A stretch of DNA of 64,000 bases from CAMDPA01 sp965223035 (GTDB taxonomy: Bacteria > Pseudomonadota > Alphaproteobacteria > Rhizobiales > Hyphomicrobiaceae). Shown in pieces: positions 1 to 9,132 of this stretch. The stretch is from the NCBI GenBank assembly GCA_965223035.1, contig OZ244980.1:5394001-5458000 (forward strand), written 5' to 3'. The position numbers and the translations under genes were made by a program. Under the pieces are notes generated by a model. It did no database searches. It was not told the origin of the DNA and worked only from the letters and a program-made list of their open reading frames with translations. The first letter of the stretch is position 1, and every line of letters begins with the position of its first letter.

Positions 1-102
1 CAGCACGTGACGATCGAAGCCGATCTCGAAATGATTGAGCGTTACCGCCACGCGACGCACGAACGGCGATAAGAAGCGTCCAGTCAGTACGGGCTGCGGC
101 AT
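1..102 (-). CDS. Glutathione S-transferase family protein, N-terminus only
   Basis: Only the first 34 codons lie in the window; the gene runs off the left edge. The translation opens MPQPVLTGRFLSPFVRRVA and continues into VTLNHFEIGFDRHVL. This matches the start of the GST thioredoxin-like domain: a beta strand, then the S-P-F-V-R-R-V turn that carries the glutathione-site Ser/Pro in bacterial zeta/beta-like GSTs. The start is ATG at 102, with an in-frame GTG at 105-103 as alternative; a GGAG lies 15 or so bases upstream. It is 72 bp downstream of the FmdE-like gene on the same strand and could be co-transcribed with it. The family call rests on this short segment only. Confidence 0.6.
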   Translation of the reverse strand, partial: MPQPVLTGRFLSPFVRRVAVTLNHFEIGFDRHVL

Positions 103-174
103 CGTCACATCAAGATCTCCAACAGTACACGCTGACTTGTAACGGCGAAGGCTCGCATCCGGTCCGGCATCACT

Positions 175-687
175 TCACGAAAGGATGTTGACGGCGTCAC
201 TTGGATGCAGGCTGAGCAGACCGTCTGATAGTTCGAGTTGCAGCCCACGAAACGCCTCCAGCTCGGCCGCCGTTGCGACGCCGTCCAGCTGCTTGCGGCG
301 AAGGTCGATAAAGCCTTGTGGCAACACCTGCGGCCGAAGGCCGAGTGCGACTGTGCCCTCTTTGCCGCTGAAACGAAAATAGTAAGCGCCCTTGGCGGCT
401 TGCGCGATGTGCGCGGATGGCGCGACGGACGTATCGATAGAATACCGGTCACGGGAGACTACGCGCGTCACCAGCTCAAAGCCGTCGCGGGCGCCCGGGC
501 CCGGGAAGGCGGTCGCGATCGCGATCGTTGCACGATCGATCGGTTGCTCGCCGGCCATTGCCTTAAAGGCGGCCCGCATGATGGTGTAGGCCACTGTCAA
601 GCCGCATATGGATCGCGTGCCATGATATTTGCGTAGGTCTGAAAAATTGAACTCGATTAAATCGTCGTGATCAAGCACGCGTAGCAC
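175..687 (-). CDS. FmdE-like (formylmethanofuran dehydrogenase subunit E family) protein
   Basis: 170 residues from a GTG start preceded by TGAGG. Seen: an early segment around residues 17-45 (SDLRKYHGTRSICGL, then VAYTIMRAAFKAM) followed by AIATAFPGPGARDGFELVTR near residues 57-76. The H-G-x-R-S-x-x-G-L pattern and the following helix resemble the F-H-G-H-x-x-P-G-L core of the FmdE domain, but the cysteines typical of canonical FmdE metal sites are not conserved: one Cys is present where Pro is usual. In non-methanogens such proteins are often of unknown function near molybdoenzyme genes; no such genes are visible here. The gene is real by length and codon use, while the family assignment is tentative. 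Confidence 0.6.
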   Translation of the reverse strand: MLRVLDHDDLIEFNFSDLRKYHGTRSICGLTVAYTIMRAAFKAMAGEQPIDRATIAIATAFPGPGARDGFELVTRVVSRDRYSIDTSVAPSAHIAQAAKGAYYFRFSGKEGTVALGLRPQVLPQGFIDLRRKQLDGVATAAELEAFRGLQLELSDGLLSLHPSDAVNILS

Positions 688-1039
688 GGACTGAGCCTCA
701 TGTGTGCCGTTCGGATTTGGGCCATGAGATTAGGGCGGAGGATACGGCGACGCAACAGCTGCCGCTGCGACCCATGGCCGGCGCCAGCCCGCGACGGCTG
801 GCTGGCCATTCTTCGGTAGAACATCGGCTTTTCGGGCATGGCGGCGGGCGACGCCATGCGGGCGCCAGCACCGTCGGCGGTGCCCACTGGATCATCTGAC
901 CTCGGCAGGCCGATGGCGCGCGATCAGCCGATGGCTTTTTAGGGGTGAGCTGGCACCATCCCGCTCCCCGCCCGGCGACCCGAACATCATGCCATTGGGT
1001 CGCCTGCCGGTGAAGCGGGCCGGCAAGGTGGTTCCGCCG
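688..1039. other. Intergenic, with a family-2 GC-rich repeat remnant
   Basis: No convincing gene. Positions about 940-1030 contain GAGCTGGCACCATCCCGCTC followed by a GC-rich imperfect inverted repeat around GCCATTGGGTCGCC, closing with GTGAAGCGGGCCGG. It shares the AGCTGG-ACCATCCCGCTCC opening with copies near 13000, 25310, 35840 and 39660 and the xCAATGGCx centre with 46129-46214. Confidence 0.5.
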
Positions 1040-1162
1040 TAGAGCAACCTGCCTTGAATTGAAGCCGGCTTTGCGGTTCCAGTTCAAGGCAGGTTGATGA
1101 TCTAGATCATCGCGCCTTTAATCGGGATCGTTCCGATTCCGATTAAAGGCAGATTGCTCTAG
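1040..1162. repeat. Composite palindromic element (family 1), variant copy
   Basis: Two adjoining hairpins. The first has arms CCTGCCTTGAATTGAA and a matching CAAGGCAGGTT. The second runs from CTAGATCATCGCGCC through CTTTAATCGG / CCGATTAAAGG to AGATTGCTCTAG. Both outer ends carry the family termini (TAGAGCAACC and TTGCTCTAG). It begins right after a family-2 repeat and ends 11 bp from the stop codon of the large surface protein, so it could act in the 3-prime end of that transcript. Families of this type have no known function. Confidence 0.85.
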
Positions 1163-1173
1163 GCGGAAATGAG

Positions 1174-4100
1174 CTAGTTGCGCGCATCCGGTGCGACGGC
1201 TTCCATTTGCTGCAAAGCCGACCGAGCATTAAGCAGATGCTCCTCACCGACCGACCGCAACTGCTGCTCGAAGGTCATCGACTGCTGGTAATCGCTGATC
1301 TTGAACGGCTGGACCTCACCTGAAGCCAGATGCAGCGTCAATCCCTTGACCGTTGAACTGCCATCGGCGTGGATAGCCGTCAGACGCAGGTCAACGGTCC
1401 CATTCTCGGCGGCCACATCAGCGAGCAACAGACCGGTGTCGGTCTGGTGGAACCAAGCCGGCATCGGACGGCCATCGGCTTGTTGCACCTTGTAGTCAAC
1501 GATGCGCCTGTCGTCTTTCAAATCGAGCGTATTGCTGATCTGCACGTAGAGGATGCCATCACGGCGCATAGTCTCGACCACGATTTGACCATCCTTGGAC
1601 GAATCTCCCACGGCCGGCACTCCGGACACGTCCATGCGTGCAGAGAAGCCAGCCAACGGCTTCAGGTCCGAATTCGTCGATGAGTCGGCGGGATCAGCTG
1701 CGGTGTCGCGTGGCAGCTGCCCCACAATTTCAGCGTCCGGGGCTCCGTTGGCACCGGCGCCCGTACCGGCCGAATTCAAACGCCCGTCGAGATCATCGAT
1801 CGCGTCCAATGACTTTAGAACGATGCCGCGCACATCGATGACCGACTGCCCATAGCCGAAGTCGCCAAAACCGTACACGGGATCAATAATGATCCCGTCG
1901 ATCCGAAGGTCGTCTGCGTCAGGCTCCGCCGTCGTTGCGGGTTCGCCCGGATCGAAGTGCGGCTGCACCGAACTAAAATCGTCTACAGGACCATCGATGA
2001 TGACCGTGGTCACCGAACTGGCGTCGGTATCCATACCGATGCCTTCAAATCCGCCACCGGACACCGATGCGATGTCAATGACGATCGACTCGTTTTGCTC
2101 AGCGATGGTGTCGTGAACAGCATCGATAGCAAACGTAGCCGATTTCTGGCCGGCCGGGATCTTGACCGTCATCACCCCGCCATAGTCGCTGGGATCCGCC
2201 GCAGTGCCACTGTAAGTCAGTGTCACGGTCACGTCGGTCGGCGGCGGCTCGGTAAGCGTCAGCGTGTAAATGTCCGTGGTGCTCCCTTCTGGCACCGCAG
2301 CGGGTCCGCTAATTGACACGAGCACCTCGGCGCCGGCATCGTCGAAAATGGTGCCGGTTCCGGTCGCAACGTCGTTGACTGTGGGACCGTCGGTCTTGGT
2401 AGCGACCAAGATCAACGTCTCGTTATCCTCGGCAAAAATGTCGTCGTAAATCGGCGTGCGCACCAGCAGCGATGTCTCGCCGGCTGCGAAGGTCGCCGAA
2501 CTGGACAGGGCCCAGGTCCCACCCCCGTCGGTGGAAACCTCCAGATCGGGGCCGTAGTCAACACCGTCACCGGTCGCCGTTCCGCCGCTTAGCGTCAGGT
2601 CGACGTCGATGTCCGCCGGCGACGGCTTCGACAGCTCGACTGAGAAAACCGCATAAGAATCGTCACCCTCCTTCACCGTCACATCGCCAACCGTAATTTG
2701 CGGAGGTGATGCGACGGAGACGGTGGAAACCGCCACGTTGCTGACGCCAGAGTGATCGGTCTGGTGGGCTGCAATTTCGAATGTTCGGTCTCCAACGGTC
2801 GGACTTGACGACGTGTTGTCATAGGTCGTGGTCCGCAACACCGTTTCCACCACGGATTGGGGAATGGACTGCGAGATCCCGCCAGGACTAAAGATCAGGA
2901 AGCCGCCGCTCGGGCCTGCGTAGGCAACTATCAGCGGTGTTCCGGCAACTGTCACGGTGGCGGTCTTGGGCGTATCGAGTGCGAAGGCTTCACCACCGAT
3001 GGTGATAAACTCATGATCCCCGTCGGCGAAGCCGGCCGGATCAATGGACAGCGCGCCCACATCCTTCTCGCCGAATTCATTGATGTCCGCATCGATATCG
3101 GCGATGGCGATCGGCGGACCACCGGGTGTGAATGTATTGGCGAAATCGACGTTGAGGTCAGCGGGCGACGCCGTCGAGTTCAAGTCGAGCCGCAGCGGGT
3201 CATCGGCGCCGTTGATCGTGACGATCAGATCGGCGCTGTCGCTTGCTCCGGACGGGCCGGTAACACGCACCGTGTCAAGCGCCAGATAAGCCTCACCAAA
3301 GATGCTCGTGGCCGTGAAAGCCAAAGTCTCCGCGTGTTCGGTGGCAACAAAGGTAAAGCTTTGCTGCTGCCATGGTGCTTTGGCTGGAGGCACCACCAAA
3401 TTCGCCGCGTCAGAATGATGCGTTGTGCCCGCAACATCGACGACCCATTGCGCCTGACTGCCCACCAGCCAGCTGTCCGTTATAGCGATCGATTGTTCGA
3501 ATGTGACGGTGTAGGTCTGTCCCGCGACCAAACCGGTCAGCTTATGCCACACCGTGGCTGGCGATGCCGAATTCGTAACCGTTGTCAGAAAGCCGCCACC
3601 ACCCGCCGAAGCGTCAAACAAGTAAGACATACCTGGCGACAAAAGATCGACAGTTCTCGCCGCGCCAGACACAGGTATCCAGCCGGGCGGCACATTAGGC
3701 CCAATACCATCAAGGATTGCTCTCGACTGGCCATCGAATCCGCTATTCCTGACGAATTGGTCCGTTTCGCTAACGGTATAGGTAAACGTCTCGGTAAGTG
3801 TGTCGCCATCGTTCAGGGCGTTGACCGCCGCATTGGTGTTGTCGAGAACGTAGCTGTAGCTGCCGTCATTGTCGATCGAAAGCGTGCCGTAGGCGCCGGC
3901 AATCGCGGTTACGCCGGACACGGCGGTGCCGTCAACATCGGTGACCAAGAGGTCATCGCCTTCAAAGTCTAGGTCGACAAAAACTGAGTTCGAGTCGTGG
4001 TCCTGGCCGTCATCGTCGGTGATGACATTGCCGTTGTCAGAACCGACCGCGTCTTCGGTCACCGTTGCCGTGTTGTCCTCGGCTACCGGCCGATTGTTGC

Positions 4101-6699
4101 GGTCACGAAAATCGAGATCCGAGGTCAACGCGACCGCGTCATTGCTGGTACGGTTGGCGATCACCTCGTTGGCGTTGGTCTCGTCAGCAAAATCTGCGAG
4201 CGTGAAGTTTGAATACTCGCCATCCGTGCCGCCATCATCGCCGTCGATGTCGTCATCGTTGACGTCGAAGCCGGCTACCGTGTCGAACGAATCATCGAGG
4301 CCGTCACCGTCGGCATCGGCGTTCGCCAACGTCGCAGAGGCATGACCGGCCTCATCAACGTCGCTCGTGCCGTCATCGTCACTGTCGACGTCGAGCGTGT
4401 CGACGGTGCCGTCGCCGTCGGTGTCAACCTCGGTGAGGCCAACGGATCCGGCCGCCGTCGTGTCGCCGATGTCTGCATCGTAATTGTCATCCAGGCCGTC
4501 GCCATCGGCGTCGACCATCGCCATGCCCATGCCCGACGGTGCAATGTAGCCAGCCGTTGACTGGGCTTCGACATTATCGGTGATGCCGTCATTGTCCTTG
4601 TCGATGTCGAGACTGTCAATTATGCCGTCTTGATCGGAATCGGGAAACAACTTGTCTTGTGCAAGGCTTGCGGCTGCGACCAGCTGCAACTGCGTGCTGC
4701 CTAACGGGAGATCGTCGATATAGGTGAGTTCGTTACCGTCTGCATCCTCGCTGGCGATCTCCCCCAGCGCCGCGGCGTCTGCAACATTAGAGTCTATATG
4801 ATAGACGGCGATCTGTGCATCGTAGGTCGTTCTTAGAAAGTCATACTCAGCGTCCGGGTTGGGTTTCGACAGGTCACGTAACACGGACCAAGCCGTGCCC
4901 GTAGAGATGTACTCATAGGCGTCGGTGAAAATGACGAACGAATTGTTCGTGCCGGTGGTTAGGTCGAGGGGACCTCCGGCCTCCCAAAAGTGACGCACAT
5001 CTGACAGTGACTCGGGCAGATGATCCTGAATCCCCACATTTGCCCGGGTTATGGGTGAAATGCCATTCTGAAACGTCTGCGTGATAACGGCGGTGTGCGA
5101 ACTGAAGTTCGAAGTCTGTCCTCCGTATTGAACGACAGCGATCTGTGCACTCGGATTTAAAGCCAGGATTTCGTTAGCTGTCTCCTCGATATTCGCGATC
5201 AGCGCGGCGAATTCATCGGAGTTGATCGATCCCGACGTATCGATAATGAAAACGATCCGCGACTCTTCCGGCGCGAAACTGCTACCGCCCTCTGCGAGGT
5301 CTATGATCCCGTCATTATCGTCGTCGATGTCTGTCGTGTCGATGACGCCGTCACCATCGGTGTCGCGCTGCAGCGAGATGGTGGCGGATGCTGTCGTCGT
5401 GCCGTCCGTTATGGTGTAATCGAACGTCTCGACATTGTTCATGCCGTTCGGTGCCGTGACGTCGAGGGTACCGTCGGACTGCAACTCCACCGCGACGCCG
5501 TTCGACAGCGTAACCGGCACGCCGACCGACAACGCATTACCAGCCGCTTCGGTGACGGACAGCGGATCGTCATCACCGTCAGTATCGTTGCCGCGCGGAT
5601 CAAAATTGATCGTGCTTCCCGGTTGTACGGTTTGCGAGTCATCATTGGCCACCGGCGGCGCCAGCAGGCCTACCCATCCAGCAGCCTTCAGCGCCTGGCT
5701 CTCAATACCGCCCAGCTTGGTTTCCAAGTCCCAATCGCCGCCAAAGTCAGCGTGGCCGGTGTCATCCGTGGAGGCTGCAACATCAGCACCTGTGATCGCA
5801 CCAAGCAAAACTGCCGCTTCTAACCCCGCTACGCCGCCGGTGAAGTTGCAGCCGTAGATCAGGATATCAGCATCCGCCGACAGCGCATTGCCGATCGCGG
5901 TCAGTTCATCGAGATGCTCGCCTTGCATGCTCTCGACGTCGAGCACCTCGTTGCCAAGAAACAACTTGCCCTGGTCACCATGCGCGATGATGTGGATGGC
6001 ATCGACGGGCTCCCGGCCGTCAAGCGCTGCGACAATTTGCTCCAAGCCGTCCTGGGTCGGATCAAGCATGACGATTTCGACGGACGGGTCGATGCCGGCG
6101 AGAATTTGATCAACGTCGTCAACCGACCCGTCGATGAAGGCAACCTCGCTGCGGGAGGCGTTAAGGACCTCGATCTGATCCAGCGGCAGCGCGTCCGCGG
6201 CATTTAGTGTTGGCTCAGCCGGCGGCGGCGAATCGACGGCATCTGCGGCCTGCTGCTCGGCCACTTGATCGGCCGTAGCATCCGCCGTTACGACGACGGC
6301 AGCATCGAAAACGATACGAGGCTCAAGCGCCAACAGACCATTGGCGCCAAGGCGCTGCTTGGCCGCCGACATGGACTTGCGCTGAATATTTTCACTGTAT
6401 TGTGATGATTTGTTAACCACCGAATCGCTCGCGTCCGGCTTCTTCGCCGACTGTTGAGCGCAGCTGAGCAACGGCGCGGTCGCGCGCGAGGGCTGGCTGT
6501 CAGAGCCAATCGTGCAGCTCGGCTGGTGCCGCGGGTCCCCAGTCAAGTCAATGCGGCTCAGGCGCGACAGGATCATGCCGCGCGCACCGGTCGCAGCGTT
6601 CAGCGATGCGATTCCGACAGATTTCCACAGCTTTGCGACAAGCGTTTCACGGCCGTCCGGCTTAGTCCAGCTCTGGCGCCAGTGGAAATCGGGACGCAT
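1174..6699 (-). CDS. Giant LEPR-XLL / DUF4347 / vWA / Calx-beta surface protein
   Basis: 1841 residues, acidic and Asp/Gly rich, almost certainly exported. Domains in order: LEPR-XLL motif (LALEPRIVFDAA, about 124-135); DUF4347 (about 175-345, with HIIAHGDQG and ILIYGCNF); a cadherin-like segment (350-440); thrombospondin type-3-like DxDxDGxxD calcium repeats (about 446-466 and 690-840) flanking a von Willebrand A domain (480-680, MIDAS DTSGS); a VCBS-like domain (870-990, ending in YVLDNTNAAVNAL); a jelly-roll-like module (990-1150); two Calx-beta domains (about 1310-1560); and a C-terminal Ig-like segment with P-M-P-A-W. The ATG at 6699 has AGAAGGG upstream; ATG at 6372 (MSAAKQRLGANG) is an alternative that puts the LEPR motif near the N-terminus as is usual. 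No classical signal peptide or RTX nonapeptides are seen. Inferred: calcium-rigidified adhesin and cargo of the adaptor genes upstream. Confidence 0.88.
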   Translation of the reverse strand: MRPDFHWRQSWTKPDGRETLVAKLWKSVGIASLNAATGARGMILSRLSRIDLTGDPRHQPSCTIGSDSQPSRATAPLLSCAQQSAKKPDASDSVVNKSSQYSENIQRKSMSAAKQRLGANGLLALEPRIVFDAAVVVTADATADQVAEQQAADAVDSPPPAEPTLNAADALPLDQIEVLNASRSEVAFIDGSVDDVDQILAGIDPSVEIVMLDPTQDGLEQIVAALDGREPVDAIHIIAHGDQGKLFLGNEVLDVESMQGEHLDELTAIGNALSADADILIYGCNFTGGVAGLEAAVLLGAITGADVAASTDDTGHADFGGDWDLETKLGGIESQALKAAGWVGLLAPPVANDDSQTVQPGSTINFDPRGNDTDGDDDPLSVTEAAGNALSVGVPVTLSNGVAVELQSDGTLDVTAPNGMNNVETFDYTITDGTTTASATISLQRDTDGDGVIDTTDIDDDNDGIIDLAEGGSSFAPEESRIVFIIDTSGSINSDEFAALIANIEETANEILALNPSAQIAVVQYGGQTSNFSSHTAVITQTFQNGISPITRANVGIQDHLPESLSDVRHFWEAGGPLDLTTGTNNSFVIFTDAYEYISTGTAWSVLRDLSKPNPDAEYDFLRTTYDAQIAVYHIDSNVADAAALGEIASEDADGNELTYIDDLPLGSTQLQLVAAASLAQDKLFPDSDQDGIIDSLDIDKDNDGITDNVEAQSTAGYIAPSGMGMAMVDADGDGLDDNYDADIGDTTAAGSVGLTEVDTDGDGTVDTLDVDSDDDGTSDVDEAGHASATLANADADGDGLDDSFDTVAGFDVNDDDIDGDDGGTDGEYSNFTLADFADETNANEVIANRTSNDAVALTSDLDFRDRNNRPVAEDNTATVTEDAVGSDNGNVITDDDGQDHDSNSVFVDLDFEGDDLLVTDVDGTAVSGVTAIAGAYGTLSIDNDGSYSYVLDNTNAAVNALNDGDTLTETFTYTVSETDQFVRNSGFDGQSRAILDGIGPNVPPGWIPVSGAARTVDLLSPGMSYLFDASAGGGGFLTTVTNSASPATVWHKLTGLVAGQTYTVTFEQSIAITDSWLVGSQAQWVVDVAGTTHHSDAANLVVPPAKAPWQQQSFTFVATEHAETLAFTATSIFGEAYLALDTVRVTGPSGASDSADLIVTINGADDPLRLDLNSTASPADLNVDFANTFTPGGPPIAIADIDADINEFGEKDVGALSIDPAGFADGDHEFITIGGEAFALDTPKTATVTVAGTPLIVAYAGPSGGFLIFSPGGISQSIPQSVVETVLRTTTYDNTSSSPTVGDRTFEIAAHQTDHSGVSNVAVSTVSVASPPQITVGDVTVKEGDDSYAVFSVELSKPSPADIDVDLTLSGGTATGDGVDYGPDLEVSTDGGGTWALSSSATFAAGETSLLVRTPIYDDIFAEDNETLILVATKTDGPTVNDVATGTGTIFDDAGAEVLVSISGPAAVPEGSTTDIYTLTLTEPPPTDVTVTLTYSGTAADPSDYGGVMTVKIPAGQKSATFAIDAVHDTIAEQNESIVIDIASVSGGGFEGIGMDTDASSVTTVIIDGPVDDFSSVQPHFDPGEPATTAEPDADDLRIDGIIIDPVYGFGDFGYGQSVIDVRGIVLKSLDAIDDLDGRLNSAGTGAGANGAPDAEIVGQLPRDTAADPADSSTNSDLKPLAGFSARMDVSGVPAVGDSSKDGQIVVETMRRDGILYVQISNTLDLKDDRRIVDYKVQQADGRPMPAWFHQTDTGLLLADVAAENGTVDLRLTAIHADGSSTVKGLTLHLASGEVQPFKISDYQQSMTFEQQLRSVGEEHLLNARSALQQMEAVAPDARN

Positions 6700-6893
6700 A
6701 ACTTTTTGGCCCTTCTGGAAAGGTGCACAATCCTAATCGGAACGATCACTGCAAACAATTAATTTCCAACTGCGTGCATCAAATAAGTTGTCGCAGATTA
6801 AGAAAATCAATTATTCAGAAGTGGTGTAAATGAATGAATTGAGTTTTTATTTACTTTGAGTGGTGGGGCCAATTGGCCACTCGTAGGCTGGAG
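6700..6893. promoter_or_regulatory. AT-rich leader of the surface-protein gene
   Basis: A stretch clearly richer in A/T than its surroundings (especially 6755-6865), lying between the M50-HlyD gene and the surface-protein gene. It is a plausible place for an own promoter and regulator binding for the large gene, which would otherwise depend on read-through across the repeat at 6894-7007. No specific -35/-10 pair is claimed. Confidence 0.35.
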
Positions 6894-7007
6894 CTAGATC
6901 ATCGCGCCTTAAATCGGAACCGCAAAGATGATCACCGATAAAGTGTCGAGCAACTTTCTGCTATTCATCGGGATCACTGCGAGTCCGATGAATAGCAGGT
7001 TACTCTG
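6894..7007. repeat. Composite palindromic element (family 1), stem sequence changed
   Basis: Starts CTAGATCATCGCGCCTTAAA and ends AGGTTACTCTGG. The distal hairpin has arms CTGCTATTCATCGG and CCGATGAATAGCAG, whereas other copies have CTGCCTTTAATCGG and CCGATTAAAGGCAG. Arm identity is retained while the sequence differs at matching positions on both sides. The proximal hairpin is shortened. It directly abuts the stop codon of the M50-HlyD gene (stop at 7009). Confidence 0.8.
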
Positions 7008-7008
7008 G

Positions 7009-9120
7009 TCAAATGCCGCTTTCGCGAACAAGCACTTGCAACACTTGCCTCCAAAACGCCGCTGCTAGGCTTTCAGGTTTGCCGGTCAGATGGATGGTTC
7101 CACGCACCGTGCGATCCAACGGTTTTCCCGCTAGCTCAACGCGCACCAGATAGCGACCGTGGCGGGGGCGAATAAAACCGTTCTCATCCCTGTCGGAGGA
7201 CACGGCGCCCCCGTAAATGGAAGAAAGATAGGTGAGCTCGATGTTGCCGGTGCCCGTTGGGGCCACGTCCTTAAGCCGGCCTGGCAGCCGCGACAGCAGG
7301 GGATCTTCAGGGATGAACACAGCCTTCTGGCCTGGCTCGACACGCCACAGATCGTCCTCGTGCAGATACCCTTGAACCTCGGCGGCTCCCAAGCCGACGA
7401 TGCGGCCAATTGGGGCAACTGGTCCAACCCATTGGCCGGATTGCAGATCTCGATCCACATCCCGAACCACCCCGTCAAGTGGCGATCGAATTGTCAACTG
7501 CGTTCTTTCGATTTTGAGGCCGGCGAGCTTCTGCAAGTGGCTTGCCAGTTCGCCTTCGATGACAGCGCGCTGCGAAAGATCCGTCGGGTCGCCAGCAATC
7601 CGCGCCAGTCTCGCCCGGCTCAGCGCGATCCGGCGCTGCGTCTGGGCGATCTCGAAGTCTAGATCCGGCGAGGCGAGGACGGCCAACGTTTTGCCTGATC
7701 GGACGATCTCGCCCTCGGCCATCGCCACCTCGATGACGCGCGATGCTCGCGGCGAATAGATCTGCTGTGCACGCTCGGCAAGTGCAACGCCTGGCACGCG
7801 CACGGTGCTCGACCATGGTACGAAGGCGAGTGCCAGCAGACTGCAGACCAAGAGCATCGTAATGAGAGTTCTGCGCCCTGTTAGGATCTCTTGTCGCATC
7901 TTCCACCATTCCTTGAGTTCGCTGAAAATGGGAAACGCGATTAACCAGATGATCTCGACAGCAAACAGCACAACGCCGAGCACCTTGAAAAACAGGTGGT
8001 AAACGATGAGCGCGATCGCGATGAAAAGAAACAGCCGGTAAATCCAAACACCAATGGCATAGCTGATCAACCACGCGCGGGTGCTCCGCGGAAACGGCTC
8101 TGGCGGCTCGCGCCTCAATCCAAACAGTGTCTCGCGAAGCCACCATCGCGCCATCACGTTGGCCCGACTTTGCAGATTTGCGATTTTCCATGCGTCAGAC
8201 AACAGATAATACCCGTCGAAGCGCAGGAACGGATTGAGGTTGATCGCCAAGCTGACGATCCAGCTGGTGGTCGCAAGAATGAACGCGGCAGAACGAACGG
8301 GGCCATCGGGCAGAAAGACCCAACAGAACGTGGCCACGCCAGCGATTGCCAGCTCGACGGCGATGCCAGCAACGTCGATCGCCAATTTGTCGCGTCGCTC
8401 CTTTAGCCGCCAGGCGTCGGTGACGTCGGTGTAAAGCAACGGAAACATCAGCATGAATGCAACACCCATCGTATTGACCCGCGCGCCGGCCCGGGTCGCG
8501 GTGTAGGCGTGGCCCAGCTCATGCAAGGTCTTGACGGCGGCGAGGCTCAGGCCGTAAAGCAGGAGGCCTTCGAACGAAAGAAAATCGAGAAATGTGACGA
8601 CGAAGGCCTCCCATTGGCGGGACACGAAATAGAGGCCCGTCAAGGTGATCAGGGCGAGGATCCAAAATGCGGCGCGGCTGTAGAGCGGCGCCACCAGCGG
8701 CAAGGTCGCCTGCAAAAAGCGATGGGGCCGAACGAGGGGCACCTTGAAAAACAGGTAGCTATGCACTGTCCGGGTGATCCGGGAACGTTGCACGCTGGCA
8801 ATCTGCTCCGCATAGCGGCGCGGATCGCCCGATGGCGGCGCATCGGCTAAATTGTTGGCATAAAGAAACCTGCAAACGTCCTGCATGTCATGGATGCCCA
8901 GCTCGATCGATTGCTGGGCGTTGAGCTCGTCGACCAGTTGTTCGGCGGACGTCTCACGCCAGTGCTGCAAGATTTCACGGACTTGCGCACTGATCTGGAA
9001 GTACCGGTGCCGAACCGGATCATAGATCAGCCAGCTGGGTGGCTTGCCATTCTCCGATGGGCCTCGGAATAACAGCAAGTCCTGCCGGAGCGGCGGAAGC
9101 ATGAGCGGTGGTTGAAGCAT
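7009..9120 (-). CDS. M50 (site-2-type) zinc metalloprotease fused to a HlyD adaptor
   Basis: 703 residues. An N-terminal cytoplasmic part (1-120) of PqqD/winged-helix character is followed by a polytopic membrane protease: TM segments near 150-165 and 185-200; zinc motif HELGH at 200-204; TM helices near 250-270 and 280-296; and the NPFLRFDGYYLL segment (about 296-307) supplying the third ligand Asp302. Further TMs lie near 350-375, 378-395 and 419-433. After the last TM a HlyD-type periplasmic adaptor follows: lipoyl-like halves around 450-490 and 545-570 separated by a short coiled-coil hairpin, then a beta-barrel. M50 proteases cleave within membranes; fusion to an adaptor points to handling an exported substrate. 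It ends 12 bp after the GAF-HlyD gene and precedes the LEPR-XLL gene, the natural candidate substrate. Confidence 0.88.
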   Translation of the reverse strand: MLQPPLMLPPLRQDLLLFRGPSENGKPPSWLIYDPVRHRYFQISAQVREILQHWRETSAEQLVDELNAQQSIELGIHDMQDVCRFLYANNLADAPPSGDPRRYAEQIASVQRSRITRTVHSYLFFKVPLVRPHRFLQATLPLVAPLYSRAAFWILALITLTGLYFVSRQWEAFVVTFLDFLSFEGLLLYGLSLAAVKTLHELGHAYTATRAGARVNTMGVAFMLMFPLLYTDVTDAWRLKERRDKLAIDVAGIAVELAIAGVATFCWVFLPDGPVRSAAFILATTSWIVSLAINLNPFLRFDGYYLLSDAWKIANLQSRANVMARWWLRETLFGLRREPPEPFPRSTRAWLISYAIGVWIYRLFLFIAIALIVYHLFFKVLGVVLFAVEIIWLIAFPIFSELKEWWKMRQEILTGRRTLITMLLVCSLLALAFVPWSSTVRVPGVALAERAQQIYSPRASRVIEVAMAEGEIVRSGKTLAVLASPDLDFEIAQTQRRIALSRARLARIAGDPTDLSQRAVIEGELASHLQKLAGLKIERTQLTIRSPLDGVVRDVDRDLQSGQWVGPVAPIGRIVGLGAAEVQGYLHEDDLWRVEPGQKAVFIPEDPLLSRLPGRLKDVAPTGTGNIELTYLSSIYGGAVSSDRDENGFIRPRHGRYLVRVELAGKPLDRTVRGTIHLTGKPESLAAAFWRQVLQVLVRESGI

Positions 9121-9132
9121 GGCCGTCCCGGA

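Noticed and set aside
2857..3972. Long open frame on the plus strand opposite the giant surface protein
   Set aside because: It is an antisense shadow of highly biased Asp/Gly-rich codons; its translation is Arg/Cys/Gly-rich without domains, signal or ribosome-binding site.
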